DNA from: a virus
Virus record (IMG/VR): IMGVR_UViG_3300038416_000078
Location: 1-23,114 of that record
Length of the DNA: 23,114 bases
Direction: 5' to 3' (one strand)
In this document: piece after piece, positions 13,189 to 18,518 of the stretch
Layout of the letters: the number at the start of each line of letters is the position of its first letter
Numbering within the stretch: the stretch's first letter is position 1
Made by a program: the position numbers and the translations under genes
Notes under the pieces: generated by a model
The model's input: only the letters and a program-made list of their open reading frames with translations
Databases searched by the model: none
Told to the model about the DNA's origin: nothing

Positions 13189-13935
13189 ATGGCCGTCACC
13201 CTGACTGCCGCGATCGGCCCGAACGACGCCTGGATCCCCGTCTCGGGCAACGTCCCCGCCCCCTATGTCGTCCCCTTCCTGCAGCTGATCGACTCCGAGG
13301 TCGTTTCGGTCATCCAAGGCGGGGCGACGTACTGGCAGATCCTCCGCTCTCAGCTTGGCACCTACCCCGCCGGCCATGCCTCGGGCGCGATCCTCCAGCC
13401 TTTCTCCCAGACACCTACCTTCCCGACCGGCTCTCCCTACATCGCGGAGACGCTGCCTCGGGAGCAGATCCCGGAGACGGCTACCGTCATCGGCACGACA
13501 GGCCAGATCGCCCTCCAGGCCGTCTGGCTCTCCGCCGGCCAGCTCGTCTCCAACATCACCGTCTGCACCTCCGCCACGGCGGCAGGCACGCCGCTCCACT
13601 TCGCGATCGGGTTGGTCGACCAGTACGGCAACCTCTGCTGCTCGTCCGTCGACCAGCTCGCTACCGCGATGGCGGCTCAGACGGCCTTCACCTTCGCCAT
13701 GTCGACGCCGTACCGGGTCGCAATCAGCGGTCTGTACTACGTCGCCATCGGCTCGGTTGCCACGACCGTCCCGACCATCAAGGGCGTCGCTCGTGTCAAC
13801 GGTGTACTCGCCGGCACGGCTCCGCCCCTCTGCGGAGTCAGCGGCACAACCTACGCCACCGGAGCTCTTCCGTCCGTCTGCACCATCATGGCCGCTGCGG
13901 CTGTGACGACGTCCTGGTGGGCGGGCCTGTCCTAG
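13189..13935 (+). CDS. virion surface/tail-associated protein, second of a paralogous pair (248 aa)
   Basis: ATG 13189 follows the previous stop with no gap; GGTGAG just upstream is the likely ribosome site. The product aligns by eye with its neighbour along its full length: AVTLTAAIGPNDAWIPVSG against AITLTSAIGYNDGVLPVSG, LIDSEVV against VIDSEFM, PAGHASGA against PATHASGA, TTGQIALQAVWLSAGQLVSN against TTGQVAMQLIWLRAGMTVSN, and YYVAIGS against YYIAWGL. Loops differ most, as expected for surface-exposed receptor-binding or decoration proteins. Tandem duplication followed by divergence is the simplest origin. A strong terminator follows 17 nt after the stop. Confidence 0.65.
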   Translation: MAVTLTAAIGPNDAWIPVSGNVPAPYVVPFLQLIDSEVVSVIQGGATYWQILRSQLGTYPAGHASGAILQPFSQTPTFPTGSPYIAETLPREQIPETATVIGTTGQIALQAVWLSAGQLVSNITVCTSATAAGTPLHFAIGLVDQYGNLCCSSVDQLATAMAAQTAFTFAMSTPYRVAISGLYYVAIGSVATTVPTIKGVARVNGVLAGTAPPLCGVSGTTYATGALPSVCTIMAAAAVTTSWWAGLS

Positions 13936-13952
13936 ACAACTGAATAGCAGAG

Positions 13953-13986
13953 CGGCCGGGTCTGGCTCTTCACGACCCGGCCGTTT
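13953..13986 (+). terminator. intrinsic terminator after the tail-protein pair
   Basis: CGGCCGGGTC (13953-13962) pairs with GACCCGGCCG (13974-13983) as a perfect 10-bp, GC-rich stem with an 11-nt loop, followed by TTTCTGT. This is the best intrinsic terminator in the window and ends the 12430-13935 transcript. Confidence 0.75.
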
Positions 13987-14018
13987 CTGTGTAGACTCTC
14001 AGGGAACGAAGGTGACCC
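13969..14018 (+). promoter_or_regulatory. candidate promoter and ribosome site for the DUF5131 gene
   Basis: TTCACG (13969-13974) and TAGACT (13992-13997) are separated by 17 nt, a reasonable sigma-70-like arrangement, here overlapping the terminator stem. CGAAGGTGAC ends 2 nt before ATG 14019. Together with the terminator this makes the next gene a separate transcription unit. Confidence 0.45.
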
Positions 14019-14861
14019 ATGAGCGACAAGACCGCCATCGCCTGGACTGACGCCACCTGGAACCCCGTGACCGGCTGCTCCAAGGTCTCGCCCGGCTGCG
14101 CCCACTGCTACGCCGAGGCCCTCTCCAAGCGGTTCGGCCGCTCCTTCGAGGTGGCGCTCCATCCCGAGCGGCTGGACGAGCCTCTCCATTGGCGGAGGCC
14201 GCGCCGGGTGTTCGTCTGCTCGATGGCCGACCTGTTCCACGATCGGGTAGATGATCAGTTCATCGCCGATGTCCTCTGGACGGCGGCCGTTCGGGCACCG
14301 CGCCATGTCTACCAGATCTTGACCAAGCGCCCCGAGCGGATGGCCGAGTGGTTCGCCGCATACGGTCCCGATCCTCGGCTGTCGCTTCTTGTGGCTGCAT
14401 CGAACGTCTGGCTCGGCGTCTCCATCGAGAACGACCGCTGGATCGGCCGCGCTGACATTCTGCGCGACACTCCGGCCGCTGTCCGCTTCATCAGCGCCGA
14501 GCCGCTGCTGGGGCCGCTGGTGCATCGATGCCCGGATTGCGACGGCGACGGTTACTACCCATCACACTCGGGCGACGCCAGTTGCTATGCGGGCTACTGC
14601 AACAACTGCCCTGTCCAGACCCGATGTGAAAGATGCCACGAGTCCGGTTGGACCGGCCTCGACCTGACCGGCATCGACTGGCTCATCATCGGGGGAGAGT
14701 CGGGCCCCCATGCCCGGCCGATGAAGCCCGAGTGGGTCCGCGACCTCATCGCTGCAGCGCGGGCAAGCGGGACGGCCGTGTTCGTCAAACAGATGGGCGG
14801 TCTGCGCCCTGGCGGTCCGCTCCCTGACGAGTTCAACATCCGCGAGTACCCGGCTTCCTAG
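14019..14861 (+). CDS. phage Gp37/Gp68 family protein (DUF5131) with zinc-ribbon insertion (280 aa)
   Basis: The N-terminus IAWTDATWNPVTGCSKVSPG with CAHCYAEALSKRFG is the hallmark of the phage Gp37/Gp68 (DUF5131) family; Cys20, Cys27 and Cys30 recall a radical-SAM-like cluster-binding CxxxxxxCxxC, though enzymatic activity in the family is not established. Further family segments are VFVCSMADLFHD, YQILTKRPERM, VWLGVSIENDRW, ISAEPLLGPL, IDWLIIGGESGPHARPM and AVFVKQMGG. Between residues about 168 and 212 is a Cys-rich insertion (CPDCDGDGYYP, CYAGYCNNC, CERCHESGW) with four C-x2-C-like pairs, probably a zinc ribbon, which separates two halves of the core. ATG 14019 has a strong ribosome site and the gene has its own promoter and upstream terminator. 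Its role may be modification of a nucleic acid or host protein. Confidence 0.85.
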   Translation: MSDKTAIAWTDATWNPVTGCSKVSPGCAHCYAEALSKRFGRSFEVALHPERLDEPLHWRRPRRVFVCSMADLFHDRVDDQFIADVLWTAAVRAPRHVYQILTKRPERMAEWFAAYGPDPRLSLLVAASNVWLGVSIENDRWIGRADILRDTPAAVRFISAEPLLGPLVHRCPDCDGDGYYPSHSGDASCYAGYCNNCPVQTRCERCHESGWTGLDLTGIDWLIIGGESGPHARPMKPEWVRDLIAAARASGTAVFVKQMGGLRPGGPLPDEFNIREYPAS

Positions 14862-14912
14862 TAGGTGTACCCTACGGGCGTCTGCATCCCCGCGAACTAG
14901 AGGCAACTCTTG
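14862..14912 (+). promoter_or_regulatory. short leader of the packaging block with GNRA hairpin on the ribosome site
   Basis: The 48-nt gap holds TGTACC (14866-14871) inside GTAGG/CCTAC, and AGAG-GCAA-CTCT (14899-14910), a 4-bp stem with a GNRA-type tetraloop. The stem covers the ribosome site AGAGG and the first base of the TTG start of TerS. An in-frame TAG at 14898-14900 rules out an earlier start. Confidence 0.35.
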
Positions 14913-15347
14913 ACGGCGAAGCGCATCCCGGCCCCCAAACCCCGGCCGACCGGCCGCCCCACCTTGCGAAGTCCCGAAGTAGAGAAGGCCATCCTCGCCT
15001 CTCTGTTGAACGGCAACACCCGCGAGGACTCGTCTCTGGCTGCGGGCGTCTCCCCCTCCGCTCTCCGTCTCTGGTGCCACGAGGATGTTGCGCTTGCTGC
15101 GGCGGTCGAAAAGGCTGAGGCCGAAGCCCGTCAGAAGATGGTGGGCGTGGTCGTGAAAGCGGCGACCGATGGGACCTGGACGGCTGCCATGACGTTCCTA
15201 GAGCGTCGCGACCCCGAGCATTGGGCTCGACGTGAGCGCATCGACGTCCTCATGGACATCCGCAAGGCGATCGAGCAGTTGAGCGACGATCCGGCCGAGG
15301 TCGAAGCAGCGGTGGCGGAAGCTCAACGATTGGTCGGGCGCCGATGA
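14910..15347 (+). CDS. terminase small subunit (145 aa)
   Basis: Translation must start at TTG 14910, because an in-frame TAG lies 9 nt upstream and AGAGG is correctly spaced. The N-terminus is a basic Pro-rich arm (IPAPKPRPTGRPTLRSPEV), then a helix-turn-helix region (KAILASLLNGNTREDSSLAA and GVSPSALRLWCHEDVALAAA), the DNA-recognition part of small terminases. Central and C-terminal helices (EARQKMVGVVVKAATDG, ERRDPEHWARRERIDVLMDI) would form the ring-forming core, with FLERRDPEHW typical of this group. Its job is to recognise the packaging site and regulate the large subunit. The 4-nt overlap with TerL supports the call. The non-ATG start inside a hairpin suggests low, controlled expression. 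Confidence 0.85.
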   Translation: MTAKRIPAPKPRPTGRPTLRSPEVEKAILASLLNGNTREDSSLAAGVSPSALRLWCHEDVALAAAVEKAEAEARQKMVGVVVKAATDGTWTAAMTFLERRDPEHWARRERIDVLMDIRKAIEQLSDDPAEVEAAVAEAQRLVGRR

Positions 15348-16813
15348 TCTACGCCGACACCGTCGCCGCCGCTTCGCTGGCCAGCGTCCGCTCACGGAAG
15401 CGCATGATGTCGGCTCTCCGTGACTGGACGACTGAGGTAGCGCGACCCGAGCAGCTACCACCCGAAGGTGACTGGCGCTGGTGGCTCCTGATGGCGGGTC
15501 GGCGGTTCGGCAAGACCAGAGCCGGCGCCGAGACGTTGAGTACGTGGATCCGCGAAGGGCACTCCCGCCGGATCGGTCTCGTGGGTCCTACGGCCAAGGC
15601 GGTCCGGGACGTGATGATCGAAGGTGAGTCGGGTCTGCTCGCCGTCGCACGGGCTGGTGAACGTCCACTCTACGAACCATCGAAGAGCCGCCTCACCTGG
15701 CCCAACGGTGCCACCGCTACGACCTACTCCGCCGAAGCCCCCGAAGACATGCGCGGTCCTGGCTTCGACACGGCATGGGCAGACGAGATTGGCGCCTGGC
15801 GCGACCCGGAGATCTGGGACCTGCTGCAGCCGGCGCTCTCGTTCGGCTGGGCCAGAGGCATCGTCACCACGACTCCTCGCCAGGTCCGCATCGTCCGCGA
15901 GCTCGTGAAGAACCCCGCCTGTGTCGTGACGCGTGGCAAGACGACGGACAACGCCGCCAACCTCTCGGCCGCCGCGCTAGACGAACTGCTGCGCCAGTGG
16001 AGCGGCACCTACGTCGGACGCCAGGAGCTCGACGGCGAACTGATCGACGACGTCGAAGGCGCACTCTGGAAGCGAGCATGGCTGCACTACGACAAGGTGC
16101 CCGACCTCGTCCGCGTCGTCATTGGCATCGACCCCGCCGTTACTTCCTCGGACACGAGCGATGAGACGGGCATCGTCGCGGCCGGCAAGTCGGTCGACCG
16201 TCGAGGCTGGGTGCTCGCGGATAGATCGGGCCGCTACACCCCGGATGGCTGGGCGCGAGTGGCAGTCGATCTTGCGGCGGAAGTCGCGGCCGACGTAATC
16301 ATCGTCGAGACCAACAACGGCGGCGACATGTGCAAGCTCGTACTTGAGAACGAGCTTGAGCGCAGACGCCAGTTGGGCGAGCCGGTGTCGGTCGCAGTGC
16401 GGAAGATCACCGCCTCACGTGGCAAGCGCACGAGAGCCGAGCCGATCGCTCAGCTATACGAGCAGGGGCGCGTCTCTCACATGGAGCCCCTCACGGTCTT
16501 GGAGGACTCGCTCTGTACGTGGGATCCTGAGGCCGACACGAAGTCACCCGACCGGCTCGACGCGATGGTCTGGGCCCTCACTGAGCTCATGCTCGGGGAG
16601 CCCGGCATCCTCGGCCTCTATCGTTCGCTCATGGCACCCATCCCCGCAGCCGGTAGCGCGCCCGTCGTACAATCCGTACCGCAAGCACCGCAGGAGCCGA
16701 CCGTGCGTCTCGACCCTCGCGCTCAGTGTCCCGTCCAGGTACGAGTAGACAACGCCTCGGTTCGCTGCGCTCTCTGGCACGGTCATCCCGGAGATCACGA
16801 GGCGGCGGCATGA
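15344..16813 (+). CDS. terminase large subunit, ATPase and nuclease (489 aa)
   Basis: An ATPase domain shows Walker A as GRRFGKTRAG at about 52-61, RIGLVGPTAKAVRDVM next to it, and a Walker B-like FDTAWADEIGAW at about 141-152 with the catalytic Glu. IVTTTPRQ is the coupling motif. The C-terminal RNase H-like nuclease has VVIGIDPAVTSSD at about 260 with its Asp, VETNNGGDMC near 325, and PDRLDAMVWALTELM near 402-415 with the last Asp. The enzyme pumps DNA into the prohead and cuts it. After the normal end there is a Pro-rich linker and a 30-aa Cys/His element (AQCPVQVRVDNASVRCALWH, ending in GHPGDHEAAA) not found in the usual TerL; an internal GTG in frame at 16703 could start it separately. 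The start ATG overlaps the TerS stop. Confidence 0.93.
   Translation: MIYADTVAAASLASVRSRKRMMSALRDWTTEVARPEQLPPEGDWRWWLLMAGRRFGKTRAGAETLSTWIREGHSRRIGLVGPTAKAVRDVMIEGESGLLAVARAGERPLYEPSKSRLTWPNGATATTYSAEAPEDMRGPGFDTAWADEIGAWRDPEIWDLLQPALSFGWARGIVTTTPRQVRIVRELVKNPACVVTRGKTTDNAANLSAAALDELLRQWSGTYVGRQELDGELIDDVEGALWKRAWLHYDKVPDLVRVVIGIDPAVTSSDTSDETGIVAAGKSVDRRGWVLADRSGRYTPDGWARVAVDLAAEVAADVIIVETNNGGDMCKLVLENELERRRQLGEPVSVAVRKITASRGKRTRAEPIAQLYEQGRVSHMEPLTVLEDSLCTWDPEADTKSPDRLDAMVWALTELMLGEPGILGLYRSLMAPIPAAGSAPVVQSVPQAPQEPTVRLDPRAQCPVQVRVDNASVRCALWHGHPGDHEAAA
16703..16813 (+). CDS. possible internal, in-frame 36-aa Cys/His peptide at the TerL 3' end
   Basis: GTG 16703 is in frame with TerL and has AGGAG (16692-16696) 6 nt upstream, as good a site as many true starts here. 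The product, MRLDPRAQ then CPVQVR...CALWHGHPGDHE, is a compact C-x(n)-C-x(n)-H-x(n)-H element of the kind found as free-standing small phage proteins. It may be made on its own as well as fused to TerL. A TACAAT hexamer lies at 16668-16673. This is inference from signals only. Confidence 0.35.
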   Translation: MRLDPRAQCPVQVRVDNASVRCALWHGHPGDHEAAA

Positions 16814-17013
16814 TCCTCTGGCTCGTTCTGTTCATCGTCCTGGCGGCCAACGTCGGCGTCCTGGTCTGGGCGTTCTGGATCGACCGAGCCGAGTCCATCC
16901 GCGAGCGCCAGATGGCCGGCCCTACCGCTGTCATCGGCGGCTTCGGAGACGAGACGTACCCCGACCGCGAGATCGAAGTCCCGCCGGACGAGTTCCCGGG
17001 AGTGCGGCTGTGA
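16810..17013 (+). CDS. small single-pass membrane protein (67 aa)
   Basis: ATG 16810 overlaps the TerL stop. The first 25 residues are one hydrophobic segment (ILWLVLFIVLAANVGVLVWA) followed by FWIDRAESIRER; the rest is an acidic, Pro-containing soluble tail (DETYPDREIEVPPDEFPG). It would sit in the inner membrane with the tail probably in the cytoplasm, given the Arg residues right after the segment. The stop overlaps GTG 17010. A membrane protein between terminase and portal is unusual; lysis control or membrane-linked assembly are guesses. Confidence 0.62.
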   Translation: MILWLVLFIVLAANVGVLVWAFWIDRAESIRERQMAGPTAVIGGFGDETYPDREIEVPPDEFPGVRL

Positions 17014-17474
17014 GCGGCGTGACGAGCAACCGCTGCCATCTCTGCGGTGTCGACGCCCACATCGCTGACAAGCTCGGTGGCTGGTGTGTCCAGCACTGGG
17101 CCGAGGCCAACGCGGCCCGCAAAGCCGAGGAGCAGAGGCTCACGGCTGAGGCGGGTGGTCCCTGGCCGCAGACCTGCCCGTCGCGGATGCAGGAGTTGGG
17201 TCCCTGGTCGCGTGAGGAGAACCTCGATACGTGGGACGTTCGCGAGCAGATGCACGGCGGACTTGTCGCCCGCCACTGCTCGTTCTGCGGCTCTCTCCAC
17301 CCTGACGACCTGATCCGGCTGGTCAAGGACGAGGGCTATCGGATCGCTGGGACCGACAAGGGCTACAAGGCCTACGTAGATGCGCCCGGCGAGCGGCAGG
17401 TCTCGAAGTTCTACTTCTGGCACCTGAGCGACGAACAGCGAGCTGAGTTGCGTCTCGCGTTGGTGCCGGCATGA
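17010..17474 (+). CDS. phage Cys-rich protein with GSLHPDD motif (154 aa)
   Basis: GTG 17010 overlaps the previous stop. The N-terminal CHLCGVDAHIADKLG and WCVQHW give one likely zinc site, and HCSFCGSLHPDDLIRLVKDE near residues 89-106 gives a second. The last part, RIAGTDKGYKAYVDAPG and KFYFWHLSDEQRAEL, completes a pattern I recognise from many unassigned phage proteins of high-GC hosts, where CGSLHPDD is followed by a TDKxYK strand and a KFYF strand. The family has no proven function that I know. It is coupled by 4-nt overlaps to its neighbours on both sides. Confidence 0.68.
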   Translation: MSGVTSNRCHLCGVDAHIADKLGGWCVQHWAEANAARKAEEQRLTAEAGGPWPQTCPSRMQELGPWSREENLDTWDVREQMHGGLVARHCSFCGSLHPDDLIRLVKDEGYRIAGTDKGYKAYVDAPGERQVSKFYFWHLSDEQRAELRLALVPA

Positions 17475-17740
17475 GCGCCGCCGATTGCCGCTCCGTGACT
17501 CACCTGAGCGGCTACATCACCCTTGAGCCAATCCGCGAATTTGAGTGGCATCCGGGCGATGTCTACCACGTTCAAGGCGGTCCCTGGATGACGGCGGCCG
17601 GTTATTGGCCGGAGTCACTTGCCTATTTCTGCAACGGCTGTAAGTGCTACCACGCGGGGCCGCGCTGCCTCGATGCAATTGGGTTGCCGCCGTTCATCAC
17701 CGCTCTCTGGGCCCGGCCGCCTGAAGGTCGCTGGCCATGA
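17471..17740 (+). CDS. hypothetical protein with Cys motif (89 aa)
   Basis: ATG 17471 overlaps the previous stop. The sequence is aromatic and acidic at first (IREFEWHPGDVYHV, WMTAAGYWPESLAYF), then has CNGCKCYHAGPRC, a C-x2-C-x-C-x-H-x4-C cluster suited to a zinc or metal site. The C-terminus is Trp/Pro-rich. It belongs to the small-gene belt between TerL and portal. No family is recognised. Confidence 0.58.
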   Translation: MSAADCRSVTHLSGYITLEPIREFEWHPGDVYHVQGGPWMTAAGYWPESLAYFCNGCKCYHAGPRCLDAIGLPPFITALWARPPEGRWP

Positions 17741-17886
17741 GCGCCTTCCGAGACTGCGACCGCTGCAAGAACAAGGGCGGCCCCGGCTATCCCTGCAAGG
17801 TCTGTGGCCTCGTGAGCACCGACCCGCTCGATATTCGCTATGCCGCCAGCCACAAGACCCAGCCGGACCCGAGGGCAGAGCGATGA
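17737..17886 (+). CDS. 49-aa zinc-knuckle peptide
   Basis: This short gene lies between two ATGA overlaps (17737 and 17883). The product has CDRCKNKGGPGYPCKVCG, two C-x2-C pairs 10 residues apart, a compact zinc-ribbon or rubredoxin-like knuckle, then a polar tail (DPLDIRYAASHKTQ and PDPRAER). Such small ribbons in phages may bind nucleic acid or host RNA polymerase. Length and context are the only other evidence. Confidence 0.58.
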   Translation: MSAFRDCDRCKNKGGPGYPCKVCGLVSTDPLDIRYAASHKTQPDPRAER

Positions 17887-18101
17887 CCGCCGCCGACAAC
17901 CCTCTCGCCCGCCTCGCCGATCGCGTCTGGCTGGCTGCGAGCGACAAGGGCCTGCCGTCCGCCGATCCCGAGTTCAACTTCAAGGCCGGGTTCGTCGCCG
18001 CGCTGCAACTGCCGCCGGACGAGCCGCGCATCGCGGAAGCGGTCGAGCTGGCGCGCAGCTTGCTGACGGCGCCGGGCGTGACGGTGAGGAAGCTGACATG
18101 A
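17883..18101 (+). CDS. hypothetical helical protein (72 aa)
   Basis: ATG 17883 overlaps the previous stop; the longer upstream frame is a shadow of other genes. The product is Ala/Leu-rich with two helices (NPLARLADRVWLAASDKG, and RIAEAVELARSLLTAPG) joined by a DPEFNFKAGFVAAL turn. It lacks cysteines, unlike most of its neighbours. The stop overlaps ATG 18098. Function is unknown. Confidence 0.58.
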   Translation: MTAADNPLARLADRVWLAASDKGLPSADPEFNFKAGFVAALQLPPDEPRIAEAVELARSLLTAPGVTVRKLT

Positions 18102-18298
18102 GCAGTAGGGACGTGAGCCGAGTTCGCCTCAGGAAAGCCTTTGAGGCTGTGCGGCAGGAGTCTCACACGCACGCCGAGGAACTGAGCATCAATACGACCG
18201 GGTTCGTTCAATGCCCTATCCCCGGCTGCGGCTGGAAGGTTCTGCCCGCCACCCTTTGCCCAGAACACAATGTGACGGTCGGGGGCTTGATCCAATGA
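18098..18298 (+). CDS. 66-aa protein with CPIPGC zinc-type motif
   Basis: This gene starts at ATG 18098 (ATGA overlap). The N-terminal half is basic and helical (RVRLRKAFEAVRQES). The C-terminal half has CPIPGCGWKV followed 6 residues later by CPEH, a C-x4-C-x(n)-C-x2-H site that fits one zinc ion. The stop overlaps ATG 18295. It is another member of the run of small Cys-containing proteins before the portal. Function is unknown. Confidence 0.58.
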   Translation: MSSRDVSRVRLRKAFEAVRQESHTHAEELSINTTGFVQCPIPGCGWKVLPATLCPEHNVTVGGLIQ

Positions 18299-18384
18299 GA
18301 GGCTGCTACGTCGGCTGCGGCTGCATGGCGTTGTTCGCAGCGGCGCTGCTGGCTGCGGCTTGGCTAATCGAGCGGCTGTCATGA
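18295..18384 (+). CDS. 29-aa membrane peptide with Cys-rich N-terminus
   Basis: A 30-codon ORF sits between two ATGA overlaps (18295 and 18381). It begins MRGCYVGCGC and continues with a hydrophobic helix (MALFAAALLAAAWLI) ending ERLS. The three cysteines before the membrane segment could form a lipobox-like or disulfide site, though a classical lipobox order is absent. It mirrors the 29-codon membrane peptide at 10160-10249. Confidence 0.5.
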   Translation: MRGCYVGCGCMALFAAALLAAAWLIERLS

Positions 18385-18518
18385 ACCGGACTCCCGACGG
18401 CGCGCGACTCCACCTGCACCGTGCCTGGGTCGTCTTCCTAAAGCACGTCTCCCGATCGCTCCCCGCCGTCCTTCGTCCTGAGCGTCAGACGAACCACCGA
18501 CCGAAGGCGTACCAATGA
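18381..18518 (+). CDS. 45-aa basic peptide before portal
   Basis: ATG 18381 overlaps the previous stop, and the TGA overlaps portal ATG 18515. The product is rich in Arg, His and Pro (RLHLHRAWVVFLKHVSRSL and RPERQTNHRPK). Composition alone would be doubtful, but both junctions are exact 4-nt overlaps as in the rest of the operon. It may simply link translation to the portal gene. Confidence 0.45.
   Translation: MNRTPDGARLHLHRAWVVFLKHVSRSLPAVLRPERQTNHRPKAYQ

Noticed and set aside
12403-13599. 398-codon ORF on the - strand
   Set aside because: It is antisense to the paralogous pair, has Gly/Arg/Asp-rich shadow composition and no ribosome site, and every supported gene in the window is on the + strand.
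12393-13943. 516-codon + strand ORF covering both tail-type genes
   Set aside because: It is a different-frame shadow with Arg/Asp/His/Leu-rich, low-complexity sequence. The two paralogous genes in frame 1 align with each other, which proves that frame to be coding.
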